A stretch of 64,000 nt of DNA, taken from positions 1 through 64,000 of the forward strand of contig JAYKKR010000013.1 in assembly GCA_036971615.1 (NCBI GenBank). The letters are read 5' to 3'. The notes below the pieces were generated by a model. That model made no database searches, was not told the origin of the DNA, and saw nothing but the letters and a program-made list of their open reading frames with translations. A program made the position numbers and the translations under genes. This stretch comes from Amyloporia xantha. Lineage: Eukaryota; Basidiomycota; Agaricomycetes; Polyporales; Adustoporiaceae. Below are positions 1-11,002 of this stretch, piece after piece. Within the stretch, counting starts at the first letter, position 1; each line of letters opens with the position of its first letter.

Positions 1-174
1 ACCTAACCTAATCCCTAACCTAACCTAACCTAACCTAACCTAACCTAACCTAACCTAACCTAACCTAACCTAACCTAACCTAACCTAACCTAACCTAACC
101 TAACCTAACCTAACCTAACCTAACCTAACCTAACCTAACCTAACCTAACCTAACCTAACCTAACCTAACCTAAC
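1..174. repeat. Terminal telomere repeat, 5-bp unit CCTAA
   Basis: The window opens with a nearly perfect tandem array of CCTAA (TTAGG on the complementary strand), about 32 copies, with one irregular unit near position 10 that carries CCC. The C-rich strand runs inward, as expected for a left chromosome end. Most fungi studied use the 6-bp TTAGGG; a 5-bp TTAGG unit is best known from insects. The same 5-bp period appears in the internal tract at 31621-31640. Loss of one G per unit by base calling cannot be excluded. Confidence 0.93.
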
Positions 175-175
175 T

Positions 176-640
176 CTGCCGTTTACAAGTGCACGATACC
201 AAGAGCTCGATATCGGCCAATGGGCGGCGCAGTTCAACTACTATTTCCCTGATCGAGGCTACCAACCCAAGAGCCATGTTCAAAACTTCCCGAATGCCAC
301 ATATTTCAAACAATGGAACGCGATGATGAACCGAGTTGCCGATCGCAATCAATTTAAAACGATTCGTAACGAATTGCGGAAGCGGTTCAATACACTCGCA
401 TGGATCCCGATGGCCTCGGGGGATCGGATGTGGGATACCCGCAAAATAACCAACATGAAGGAGCTGGGGACCACGTCGTCTAAAACGGCACCGAAGATAG
501 CCTTGAACCCTTTAAAGTATACCGATAAGCCAGTGAAGCTACGGGCGGTTAGGGTAGAGGAAGAGGATGAAGAAGACGAGAACGATGAGGAAGAGGAGGA
601 CAATCAAGAAGCGGAGGATAATGACATCTTTGAAGTGTAG
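176..640 (+). pseudogene. 3' fragment of an unknown gene, cut by the telomere
   Basis: The reading frame is open from the last telomere unit to a stop at 638-640, about 154 codons, and has no convincing start. It begins directly at the telomere boundary, so the 5' part was probably lost in a terminal break that was then capped. The amino-terminal part is aromatic-rich (motif FNYYFPDRGY near codon 23); the last 40 residues are almost entirely Glu/Asp. The ATG at 323 is internal to the conserved-looking region and is unlikely to be the native start. It converges on the helicase gene, which ends at 1759. I do not recognise the family. It could be another subtelomeric repeat gene. Confidence 0.55.
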
Positions 641-734
641 ACAGAAAGTTGGACTAGACTTGAGTCGGGAAATAAAATATGAGGATGTCTTGAAAATTGG
701 TTTCCATATATTCATCATCAAGACTCACTCCAAT

Positions 735-1480
735 TTGGCCGTCTTGGACTGCCACTGCGCATGGGCTCTCAGAAATTCCCCGCCAGCACGTGTCTCGCTC
801 CGGGCACCATAGGGAGGGGAGCACATAGCCGTCCAAGACGGCGCGCTGCGGGCTTATACGGGTACTCGCCGATAGAGGCCTCAAGACAGCTGGTCTTATT
901 GGCGATGCTAAAGTGGCTCCACGTCGCGGCATTGCGACTGTATCTGACGATTGGCATGGTCCTCATATCCCTGTACATGCTCGAGATATGTATGTATTAT
1001 TATACAACATGCAGGAGGAGGACGGGATGCAGCCATGTGCCGGAGAGACGAAGTAAGTAATGCAAAGGGATAGAGGGTATATATAAATGGTCCTGGGCAG
1101 GCCGGGTTAAAGCTATGAATGTATTATTATACAACATGCAGGAGGAGGACGGGATGCAACCATGTGCCGGAGAGACGAAGTAAGTAATGCAAAGGGATAG
1201 AGGGTATATATAAATGGTCCTGGGCAGGCCGGGTTAAAGCTATGAATGTATTATTATAACTGCCCATTTGCCCTGATCCTCGAGGACGGCCGTCCTGGAC
1301 GGCCACCACCGTGACTTAACGAAATGCAGTGCGCGCGACGCGACGCAGTGTGATGGCAGTCCGGGACGGCCGTCCGGCGATGCGCGCTGCCATCAGGATG
1401 CCATAGACCCCGGTTACACGAATGGCACTGCGATGGGTTTTCCACAGGCGCAGGGAGTGGCCGTCCAGGACGTCCATTCT
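735..1480. repeat. P1 palindromes, dispersed cluster at the left end
   Basis: Several copies of the P1 palindrome (consensus TGGCCGTCCWGGACGGCCA) lie at about 735-755, 828-846, 1286-1303, 1358-1376 and 1459-1478. Some are perfect inverted repeats and others have one decayed arm. No gene is supported between 640 and 1759 apart from these and the 127-bp element. Confidence 0.7.
1010..1258 (+). repeat. Tandem pair of a 127-bp TG...CA element with a TATA box
   Basis: Unit 1 (1010-1136) starts TGCAGGAGGAGG and ends TTATACAACA; unit 2 (1137-1258) is nearly identical but loses its last bases. Each has GGGTATATATAAATGG, a good TATA box. The TG...CA ends and an internal promoter suggest a very short LTR-like (TRIM-like) element. 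Inverted copies lie at 7539-7727 and a partial copy is inserted in block B at about 29090-29222. The element class is an inference; no coding capacity or primer site is visible. Confidence 0.6.
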
Positions 1481-1758
1481 GGCATGACGTGCTCCTCAGG
1501 ATCATTCACAATTATCATCAGGGCTGCAGCGTAGATAGCCTAGAACATATCTATCACGCTTATTCAATTGGTTACTCCCACTTGCAACGAGTCAAGCGTT
1601 CATCAAATACAGCAGTTCAAAACCTGAATATCATTACAAAACTTCATTATAGTCGTTAAAAATCATTACAGCCATTAGAAATCATTAGTTCATGATGCGA
1701 AAACAATAAGTCCGGCATATGCATAGGGAGAATGGTCGAGGAGGGACACCGAGCCACC

Positions 1759-4700
1759 TTAACGCCTACCACGATTCGACCGTGCGCCGTATCTCTTAGT
1801 CACCTTTCGATTCCTCAAGTCGGGCAACCTGGTGTCATCAGGCTCAATTGCCGCGCTTGCGCTGACCCTCGGCTTGCGCTGCTTCTTTGGAGGCGAATTG
1901 GACGGTCCGCGCTTGGTGCCTTTCTTGGGCTGGCTGGATTCAGCATCTAAGGATTATATGGGTCGCAGGTGAGATAGCAGACTGGTACATAAGATGAATG
2001 ACTCACTGTCGTCATCTCCCGAAGTTGGCGGTTCAGTGAGTGGGGATGAGGCGCGGGACCCCATCACGGTATCGTTATCAGGCTGGCTGGGAACCGGCTC
2101 CGGTGGGAAATTGCTCTCGTTGGCCTCCGATGGCAGTAGAGGAGCATCTGCCAGGGGATTGGCTCGCTTCTCACCCAGGCGATTGGCTCGCTTCTCACCC
2201 GATCCTCGCATCATGTTCGCGATCATGTCAAGCGCATCCTGGTCCGGGAAATCTTCCTCTGGCAAGACAGAGGGGGTCTCGGGCGGGGATTGCGCGGGTA
2301 ATTCGGGCGCGCCGCTACTCTCCGCCGGAACCAACTGCAGATCCAGGAAGCGATTGTTCTTCCTCCTCGGTTTCGGGCGCAGCGGGGGTTCTGGTGAGGG
2401 CGAAGGTTCGGCCAGGTCCGAGCTTTCCTTCTCCTTCTCAGGGGCGTGCTCAGGCTGGCTGGCTTTTGCCCGCCCCTTCTCGCCGCGAGAACTGCTCGAA
2501 GGGGCCGGTGTCGCTGTCTTCTCGCGGTCAGAAGTGGGCGGAGGGGACGATGCCGCTCGCCCCTCAGCAATTGCAGCCTTCTTGGCCTGGTATTGCTTCG
2601 CCTTCTCGATGGCCGCAAGGTCCTTCGTTGCTTACGCTTGGTGGCATTGGCTTCCTTTTGGGCAGTCTTTTCCGCCTCTGCCTCCACGTCGATCGCATCG
2701 TCCGTAATCACCCCTGCCGGCTGCTTCCCTTTCCGCTTGCGTGATTTTGAGGCCTTGGCAGGGCCCGGCTGCGTGTCATCGTTTTCGACAACATCGTTGT
2801 CTTCGTCGTCGCTTCCACCCATATCGTCAGAGCGGAACGCATTGCCTGTAAACGATGTAGAATAAAGAAATCAGCAAGAATGTCTGTGTGAAGACGAACT
2901 GAGACGCACGCATTTTCTTGCTCGCGCCTATGAATGCTTCGTGCATCGTAGCCTTGTCGAAAGAAATGTTATTAAGGAAAGACGTCCGGCGTGTTCTCCG
3001 CGATAAACCTGTAGACGTGAACGCGCTTCTTCTGGGGATAGCGCCACAACCTGCCGATAAGTTGGGCATCCTCCTGCGCTGACCAGAGAGTATCCTGTAC
3101 AGGCAATTAGGTTGTCGAAATACTCCAAATTGAAAATAACCCACCATCATCACGAGAATGTTCGCCCGAGCGAGATTGAGCCCGACCATACCGACACCGG
3201 AGAGGAGCATAACTCGGCAGCCATCGGGCTTCTTGAAGTTCTCGATAGTGGTCATTCTCTTGGCCATAGGGACGCTCCCATTGACCGTTTCATACTTGAT
3301 GTTGTACAGGTCCAAGAACTGTCAAATCCTCAGCATGTCAACAATTAAAGAGAAGCTCGCAGCGTACTGTAGTGATGACATCCAGGTTGGACGGGAAGGC
3401 GACGAAGACAATTATCTTGTCGCTGGGAGCGTCCTCATCGCGGATCGTACTCAAGCGAGCTGTGTGTAAGCTTGTTGCGCCCTGGCGTCTCAACCATCAG
3501 CGGGGCTAAAGCGTCTTCGGCGAGATGATACGACAAGACTTCGATCAACATCGAGATCTTCGTCGAGATCGAGTCACCAATGTCTTGGAGGGTCTTGGGC
3601 TCATCGAACTCCTCATCCTCATCCACTGCTCCGCAGAAGGACCAATGTGTGAGGCAACGCCGGAGAGCAAGATAGAAATTCTGTGAAGTTTCAGTTAGTG
3701 CAGGTTAAACAAAATCACTGCAAGTCGCCGTCCTCGACGTCCATCGCTCGCAGTGAAGAAACAAAATCTCCGCAGCTAAATCAGGTGGCGATGGCAAGGA
3801 ATAGGACGTCCCGGACTGCCACCGCTGGTGCTCCTGAACGAACTGCCCAAATGGGCGAAATTGGGAGGCGTGAGCGGTGGCCGTCCAAGACGGCCAATCC
3901 GGGCCACGGCAGCTGCGCTCTTAGTTTTACGCACGCACGCCCGTGGCCGTCCTGGACGGCCATCGTCGTCCGCACATCCATGCCTTGCGTACTTACCTTT
4001 CCATACACATGGACGTTTCCATCTCCAGTCTCACTTTCACCCGCAATCTTGTCGAGGTACTTGTGCTCCTTCTCTGTCAGAGTCAGCAGGAGATTGTGCT
4101 CCTGGTACATCTCGAGACCGGAGATGGGGTTCCCGTCGTAGTCGAGGGACTGCACCGTACGTCGGATAACGCTGGGGGCGAACTTGTCGCGCAGCTCCTT
4201 CATCGCCTTCCTAACCTCTGTCGTGTGCGCACTCTTTTCAATTGCTCGAGACGACTCGCCATGTGCGAGCTTTTGTAGCGCTTCTCGATTGCCCTTCGCG
4301 TCTGCCTTGTCCCGCCTGCGTGCGGATGCCAACGTTGCCTCGACACTTTTCACATCATGAAAGTGCTTTTGCTCGCACCCTGGGACTTTGATCACCCTCC
4401 CCAAGTTATACATATCCTTCACAGAATCATCAAATAATATGAATACGAAGATAACAGATAATAGACTTACCATTGGCCGAGTCAGAACGGGCGTGGCAGT
4501 CATCGCGATGCACGCCTGTGAACGGTCGCCCAGAGCAATCCCGGCACGGAAGGTCTTGTTCATGTTTTTCAGCGCGTGCGCCTCATCAATCACCATCAGC
4601 CCAAAGTCGTGGGCGAAGACGGTCTTGGGGAGAATCGCCTCCACTTTCCTGCGTGGGACAGGCGCTGCCCATTTCTCTTGGGGCAGACGCATCGTGCTGT

Positions 4701-6458
4701 CCAAATCCGCTGTCACTGCCTAGATAGTTCGAAAACGTTATTTACATGTGGATCATCATGACTCGAAGGTTTACTCACCGAAAAGGTCGCCACTATGATC
4801 CGCCGATGCAGCGGCTGTTGAGACTTGGCGAAAGCGTCGCTCCAGAAAGTGGACCTGGTGGCAAGGCTGCCCACATACGGGAAAACATCGAAGGTGCCGC
4901 GCTTGAGGTATCGATGCATCTCCGCAATGACCTGATTGACGAGGTTCGCGGGGACAATGAAAATAGTCGGCAGGTCGGGCAGGTTACCGCTCTCCGTTCT
5001 CAGATTGCCTGCAAGAGCAGTCAGCGTGGCCGTCCAGGACGGCCAGATGGGACTCACCGAATACTCCCGGAAACGTCCCGTGTTGCTCCCAGTATTCGTG
5101 AAACCACGAGCGCACCGCGATCGTACCCACAGCCTGCATTGTTTTCCCGACACCAACCTCGTCCATCTGCAGAGTTGGCTCGCCCTCCAGTGATCGACGT
5201 ACCATCTTAACGATGCCGACGAATTGATGCCATCTCGGAGAAAGGGGGACGCCGTGCTCCCGGATATACTCCTCTCCTTCCGGCGTCCACGCATCATGCT
5301 GCCCAGTCGGATCGTCTTTCTCATTGAAGAACGGGAGTCGCCCATCATGGAGGCCCAATGCTTCATGAAGCCGCGCGCTATCCCAATTCTGGTATTCCTC
5401 CACTCCGGATGACCACTCATCGGTAGGTAAAGGGTCGTCAAAGTCGAGATCGAGCGTGGAGTCGTCCTGCTCGTGGATAAGGTTCAGCGTCTCCGCGACT
5501 TCATGCGCCAACGCATCGACCTGGTTTTTCGTCGCCAGGAATCGTAGAGCGTCCCGGATTACCTTGGGCAAGCCTGCATCACATTAAGAACAGAATGGAT
5601 TTAAGTGATTGCAATGATTATTTATTCAGTTATTCAGTTACTTACGCGTGGAGTCGCCCTGTCCATTGCCTTTGCCCATCGCGTCCAACATGGCTTTTAG
5701 CATCTCCTCCTGTTTCGCCAATGTCTCTAACGCGGGTCGTCTCCGAAGAAACGGGCCTCCTTCACTAGCGCCGCGCACTTGGCAATTAGATTCTTCACAT
5801 CGTCACGCGTGGCATTGCCATTGTCCGCGTTCCAGAAAGCTTGTCATAAAAGTGCAATCAGTTATTGAATTTGCACTAGAAGCACACTTCTTACCAGCCC
5901 ACGCAGCATTCGAAGCCTCCTGCTTTGTTTCAAACGAACGCGCGTGTCGATCTACTCCCTTCTTCCACCGATTCCATACAGTTGGAATGATATCGGTGAC
6001 GAACTTTTCTGCCTTTCGGTTGGGCAACACGACCATGCCATTCTCTACCAGGGCGTCATCTCCGAAGATCTTCTCTACAGGCCCGTTGATGTAATGGGGC
6101 CATTGAGAGTGGAGCATATCTGGCATCTAAAGCATTGCTTAGAATATGTAAATCAATCCGTGACAATATTGATACCCACCTTGAAACCGCTGTGCTGGAT
6201 CTTCATGACATCCACCAGGCGAAAACCAGCGGTGGCGAACCCCTCATCGATCGCTTTGTTCATCTCCCACTTGGTCCACATTGCGCCGCTCCATTGAAAC
6301 CACGCCTGGCGACCTACCTTGTTCTGGTCGTCCTTTCGCGCATCCTGGACAAAAGTTACCCGCTTCTCTGCGCTCTTTGCGCGGAAGTTTGCGACAAAGG
6401 TGTCTACCGCATCTAACTGGGCCTCGCTCCACTCAGGGGTGTGTTGCCAGGCATCCAA
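1759..6458 (-). CDS. SNF2-family DNA helicase/translocase, subtelomeric
   Basis: Multi-exon gene encoding roughly 1,250-1,350 residues. Helicase motifs appear in order: a degenerate Walker A (MDEVGVGKTMQ, about 5133-5160), the DEAH box (VIDEAHALKN, about 4576-4600), TATPVLT (motif III), then the C-terminal lobe with GMVGLNLARAN and QLIGRLWR (motif VI, about 3050-3075). These define an SNF2-type ATP-driven DNA translocase, probably nuclear. The tail from 2860 to 1759 is charged and low complexity, with Lys/Arg clusters resembling nuclear localisation signals. Splice sites GTRAGT/AG define introns at 5009-5057 (49 nt) and 3681-3996 (316 nt); both contain P1 palindromes. The amino terminus is uncertain because the frame is closed just upstream of 6458, beside a run of five C. 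A one-base frame break lies near 2990 in a T run. Such helicases are often repeated near fungal telomeres; the exact subfamily is not clear. Confidence 0.8.
3681..3996 (-). repeat. Helicase intron carrying a four-copy P1 palindrome array
   Basis: This intron (GTAAGT ... TTCACAG on the minus strand) is about six times longer than its neighbours. It contains P1-type inverted repeats at about 3728-3746, 3803-3821, 3879-3897 and 3942-3961. Centres are 60-80 bp apart. Two copies are near-perfect palindromes and two are decayed. Confidence 0.75.
5009..5057 (-). repeat. 49-nt helicase intron with a perfect P1 palindrome
   Basis: The intron runs from GTGAGTCCC to TCTTGCAG and restores the reading frame (VFG|NLRTE). 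A perfect TGGCCGTCCTGGACGGCCA palindrome takes up over a third of it, between the 5' splice site and the polypyrimidine stretch. Confidence 0.8.
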
Positions 6459-6509
6459 GGGGGCCAGTCATGCCAGTACGAGCTCGCCAAACAGGCCAGT
6501 CCCAGATGT

Positions 6510-7538
6510 CCGGTAATTCAAGAAATAAGGTGAGCAATGCGGCGGCAACGCTGATAGAGGGCATTATGCAGCAGAGCGAGATTGTGTTGACTTGGAACGG
6601 GGGTCGGGTGAAAATTGGCGAAAACTGGCAAGAGCAGTTACTCGAGTGGCTTCTTATAATACTTTCCACACGTGGACGCCTCACGAGGAAAAATGGCGGT
6701 CTTAGACGGCCACGCACATCACGCCGATGGGGAAGCTTAGCGGGAGACGATATTTGCGCTCGGCATTCGCCTCGTGTTTGATTATCGCTCCCCTCCATGA
6801 ATCAAGCTGCTTCCATTTCCATAGGAAAGGTGCGGGTTGTCATCTGCGGGTTGGCCGTCCAGGACGTCCACGCTCCGCCTGATCTGTTACGCGCGGATCC
6901 CGCTCAGCTTGCGGGATTCATAGATCCATATACCCGTCCAAATATGGCTGCTCCTCGCCCATTCCGGGTCCCATGAGACCTACCGATTACGAGTCAGGGG
7001 GTCTCGTTTGCTGCAAGCGGGAGATGGCCGTCCAGGACGGCCATGCGCGCGGCTCCTGCCTGTCAGCAGGGGTTGCCGCGTGGCCGATGGCAGCGAGGCG
7101 CTAGCCACATGCGGTAGGCAACAATCTTAGATCATGATCTGATGATGCCTGCTGTGAGTCACTAACCACATGGGATAAGTGACGATCTCAGATCATCTCA
7201 AGTCGAAGTTGGTCCCCTACGTCACGGCCGTCCGGGACGTTCTTCTTCCCTCATCTCCACCCATGGTGGCAATCATCCGGCGTCTCGGAACAGTGTCCAT
7301 ATGCGGTAACCGACAATCTTCGATCTCCCGAAGTCTGAGTTGGTATCGCGCATCACGGCCGTCCGGGACGGTCACTCTTCTTCTTCACCCATCGTGGATA
7401 TTCTCCGGCTCTGAGATAACTATGCATATGCGGTAAGTGACAATCTTAGATCTCCCGAAGTCTAAACTGGTAACTGCGCATCATGCCAGAACGGCTATTG
7501 CTTCGGGCTCACATCCCATTGCATCTCGTCCTCCTGCA
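6510..7538. other. Non-coding stretch with P1 palindromes
   Basis: About 1 kb with no supported gene. P1 copies occur at about 6693-6711, 6853-6871, 7025-7043, 7224-7240 and 7357-7375. From 7080 to 7480 a loose repeat recurs three or four times (CACATGNGGTAAGTGACAAT followed by a short ATCTC-rich stretch). The helicase promoter presumably lies here, but I see no clear TATA element. Confidence 0.5.
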
Positions 7539-7727
7539 TGTTGTATAATAATACATACATATTTCTAACCCGGCCTCCTCAGGACCATTTATATATACCC
7601 TCTATCCCTTTGCATTACTTACTTCGTCTCTCCGGCACATGGTTGCATCCCGTCCTCCTCCTGCATGTTGTATAATAATACATTCATAGCTTTAACCCGG
7701 CCTCCTCAGGACCATTTATATATACCC
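7539..7727 (-). repeat. Inverted copies of the 127-bp TG...CA element
   Basis: One complete reverse-complement copy (7539-7664) is followed directly by a partial copy (7665 to about 7727), which breaks off after the TATA box. With the direct-orientation pair at 1010-1258 it brackets the helicase gene in inverted orientation. Confidence 0.65.
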
Positions 7728-8205
7728 TTGCTGTGTCTAGCTCTGATTCATCCGAAACAGACACCGTGCGCGTTTCCGACGGTGCCATCTCTATGCCTGT
7801 TACGCCGGCATCGCTATACGAACATGACAATAGTCAGGGATCAATCCATCCTCCTTCTCCGTCGAAAATTCGACAGTCTGCACCTCTACCTCCACTTCCG
7901 CCACTTCCCTCCCCACTTCTCTGTCCCCGCCGTACATATCCCATCGCATTACTTACTTCGTCTCTACGGCACATTGGTAGTCATTCACTTCATCGTCTTT
8001 TCTTTCTCATGCTGCATGTCGGGGAATTAAATTCGCACACAACACTCGGTGTCTATTGACTTTGCTCGGACACAATATTGGATGTCATTGAGTTTACAAA
8101 CCAAGCTGATACATTCATGTATATATAGAGAGGCAATATTATATTATGGCCATTTCCCATGAGCATGAATTTAGTTAGTTCAAGGATATATGCCAGTGAA
8201 CAATC
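7728..8205. other. No supported feature
   Basis: Reading frames on the plus strand here are short and have no recognisable domain. A TATA-like stretch (ATGTATATATAGAGAGG) lies at about 8117. I see nothing that can be assigned. Confidence 0.4.
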
Positions 8206-8225
8206 GTCACTTACAGCAAAGGGGC

Positions 8226-8587
8226 TCACAGATGAACCATCGAGTCCGCCTCTCCTGCTCGTATGAGCGCAGCGGCCAGTTCAATCATCGCTTTGAATTC
8301 CCTGAGGACGCAATGCATCACAACGCCCGGGCGATGCGGCCGTACGGTGCTGATAAGTAGCCTGGCCTGTGGAACTAAGATCAGAACTTGCATGCGGTGT
8401 TTGTCTGGATTTCATCACTTACTGCGTGCCACAGCACTCTCGTGGCCCATTGATGCCAATGATTCGGAGAATATACTTGTGGACCCAGCGCTGGGCCCCG
8501 CTCACGTTCCTCCCGCAATCCTGCGTATGCTTCGCGCGCAATCTCGAACATTCGCGCGATATACTGATCGTTGGCGTTGGCGGTCAT
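8226..8587 (-). CDS. Small two-exon protein A1, W-x-H/Q-WA family
   Basis: Exon 1 (8587 to about 8423) encodes MTANANDQYIAR... and ends in VLWHA at a GTAAGT donor. Exon 2 (8366-8226) starts after TTCCACAG and encodes ARLLISTVRPHR... to the stop. The product is about 101 residues. The start is the ATG at 8587, because sequence upstream of it is broken in the block B copy while the ATG is kept. The motif PxVYSxxxWxQWAxxV near the end of exon 1 is shared with A2 and A3, and the intron sits at the same place in all three. No signal peptide or membrane segment is visible. The function is unknown; exon 2 looks alpha-helical. Confidence 0.6.
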
Positions 8588-8968
8588 GGGGAGGGGATTT
8601 TCTATCTCTCCTATGGACGGTCCTGGCACTCTTATGAATATTTTGCGCGCTCTGGCTTACGTTGCAGAAGCATTCGCGTAGGAGACTCAATACCCTGAAG
8701 TCTTCTCCAATGACTACCCGATGACAGGACGATGCGAATAGAACACCCATCCAGGACCTCAAATCTTCTAATCTGGTACCTTCTATCTGGGTCTAATCGA
8801 GTCACCTGTTTGATGCGCCTTATTTTACGTTATTTTTAGGCGTATCAAACACAAGGTTAAGGTTGGAAATATATCTTTTCAAGGCATTTATTGATGTGCA
8901 TGTTTTGCTGGAAGGGAACTGGTCGAGGGAAGTGATATGCACGTGACTATAGGATCCTCGCAGAGGGC

Positions 8969-9059
8969 GCCGTCCAGGACGGCCACGCCACCTGCTGGAC
9001 GTTTGTGCCTAGCATCAGATTCCCATTCCGGACAAGCAGAGCGGCCGTCCAGGACGGCG
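8969..9059. repeat. Two P1 palindromes in block A
   Basis: Near-perfect P1 copies at about 8969-8987 and 9042-9059, 73 bp apart. They are matched by copies at about 28901-28920 and 28960-28978 in block B. Confidence 0.7.
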
Positions 9060-9210
9060 ACTCTGCGCGCCCTCCGCATACGCTTAACGAAACAAAAGTG
9101 TTCGTATGTACAGATTCATATGAAAATATCTGCCGACTGTTTACAGTATTTCTAAAGGAACAACCCATGCATAATAAGACATCAATTAATTAACGTTCAT
9201 TTATTTTCTA

Positions 9211-9721
9211 CTACTCACCGGACACTAGGGTCATCCCTTCCTCCTCGGCGGCCTCGCACTCAAACAAGAGTATGTCTACTGCATCTTGGAGCACGATATC
9301 CTGGTACCCGCCTGCAGCCCACTCTAAGTCGCCATATTCGCTCCGACGTATTTGCCTTTTCAGCTCGTGCAATGTAACCGATTCGTACTGTTAGCGTGGT
9401 TCAAACCCTTGCATATGTTTCTGTACTTACTTTGTAATACACAACTCGAAGTGCCCAATGCACCCAGTGTTTCCGAGAGTACACTTTGGGTGCCTCCGCC
9501 GGCCTCTCCGTATATGCATGTTCCAGAGCATGGGCATACATGAGCACTTTATGAAGTAACCGCACTGTCGCCCACGACGTTTGCCCGTACCATGACATCC
9601 TGAACAACAGGGCAAGGGAGTTTGCATTCCGCCCACGTATAGCACTGTCTTTTAAGCACAATTGTTGTCTTCCTACTGACGTCCAAGCTCTACCCGCTGA
9701 CGCGCCTCGTGTGATGCGCAA
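9211..9721 (-). CDS. Small two-exon protein A2, W-x-H/Q-WA family
   Basis: Exon 1 (9721-9431) ends in RVVYYK at a GTAAGT donor. A 43-44 nt intron with an acceptor CTAACAG leads to exon 2 (9387-9211), which begins YESVTLHELK and ends VSGE-stop. Total is about 155 residues. It shares VYSRKHWVHWALRV with the matching segment of A1 and A3. Exon 2 has an acidic helical-looking tail (FECEAAEEEG). The copy in block B is frame-broken. The start is taken at the first codon after an in-frame stop. Function unknown. Confidence 0.6.
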
Positions 9722-10006
9722 TACCTAATCGATAACACAAGCGATCCTACTTCTCACCGCTTAGCCATGTTCCGTCCACTCCGTCAAATGACAATCTCCT
9801 AGTGAGCGCATTACGTTGTGATTACATAGTTAAATATTAATACAACATATATGATCATCTCGTTTATTTGTGATCTAGTCATCGCATCAAGCGCATCAAT
9901 GTTCCTATACACGTTTACATTTCAAATAATCACAAGTATGTCATGATCTACAACTTGTGCCATCCCACGCGGGACTCAGTCAATGCTCACAGGGCACTCA
10001 CGGCAC

Positions 10007-10083
10007 TGGCCGTCCAGGACTGCCATGCCTGCCACGGGACTCTTGTACTCCGCCCCATTCACGTTGGCCGTCCAGGACGGCCA
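10007..10083. repeat. Two P1 palindromes in block A
   Basis: P1 copies at about 10007-10025 (one arm decayed) and 10065-10083 (perfect), in the gap between A2 and A3. They are conserved at about 30098-30174 in block B. Confidence 0.7.
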
Positions 10084-10265
10084 CAACAGTGTAGCGCTTT
10101 CTCGCACGTGCCCTCATGCATGTCGACTCATTTCCTGCATATAAAGCGTACACCCAAAAACTGTGCATCTCACATCTAGACACGATCTACGCGCACACTG
10201 AATCCATCCATTATTGTCTATCAGTATAGTTCGGTTCCACTATTCTCTTTGCTACTCACCGGGTA

Positions 10266-10640
10266 CTACGGTGTCCACAGTATTAGCCCTCTCGCCTCTT
10301 CAAACATGTCATGAAAAACCTCCAGCCCAGCCCCCACGCGAAGCTCTCGCGCATACACCTCACTCATCAACCCTCCGACCGTGAGCTGTTCAAGTCATCA
10401 ATATATTTATCCCCCATGTAGTAACCCAACTTCTCTACTCACCTCGGTTTCTAATACCTGCAACGCCCAGTGTGTCCACACTGCCCGAGACAATACCCGC
10501 GGCATTACCGCTGGCCTACGCATGAACAATAGCCCCAATTGGTAACATTGACCACGTAGGTCCAAGATCAGCAACCTCGAAACTGCGTCGAGATGGTCAG
10601 GCATATCAATCACGAATGGCGGAACAGTGTTTTCGGCCAT
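10266..10640 (-). CDS. Small two-exon protein A3, W-x-H/Q-WA family
   Basis: Exon 1 ends at 10443 (VLETE at a GTGAGT donor); exon 2 (10385-10266) starts after TTGAACAG and encodes LTVGGLMSEV... to the stop. The ATG at 10640 (MAENTVPPF) gives about 105 residues; the frame is open further upstream, so an extra 5' exon is possible. It shares PRVLSRAVWTHWALQV with A1 and A2. Exon 2 contains EVFHDMFEEARG, again helical in appearance. Kept intact in block B (30357-30731), the strongest sign that the frame is real. Confidence 0.6.
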
Positions 10641-11002
10641 TCTGACTGGGATGGGTGGTTTCCGAATCCCAATGACATTGCCCACTCTTATATGTATCTC
10701 GTCTCTCTCCCTTACGTTACGTGACAACCCTAACCGCACACACTTTCAATTCAATTCATGAGCTTACCGCCGCATGTCAATTTTAAACTCAATTCCTACG
10801 CGAGGTGCAACGCCGCATAGAAGATCCATCTGCGATCAAAGAATCTGTCAACAATCTCATTGCTATCCACCCGATCTTTTGCTCCTCGCTTAAATTTCAT
10901 ATCTAAGGTTAGGGTTTAATATTATTCTCTTTATAGGAAACCACTGTATGCAGCACATACCCCATATTTCATGGACGGTGGGTGAGGAGCTCTCCGCCTC
11001 TC

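Noticed and set aside
10905..10920. GGTTAGGGTTT as a telomere remnant
   Set aside because: A single chance-like occurrence, present in both blocks at a non-border position and not matching the 5-bp unit.
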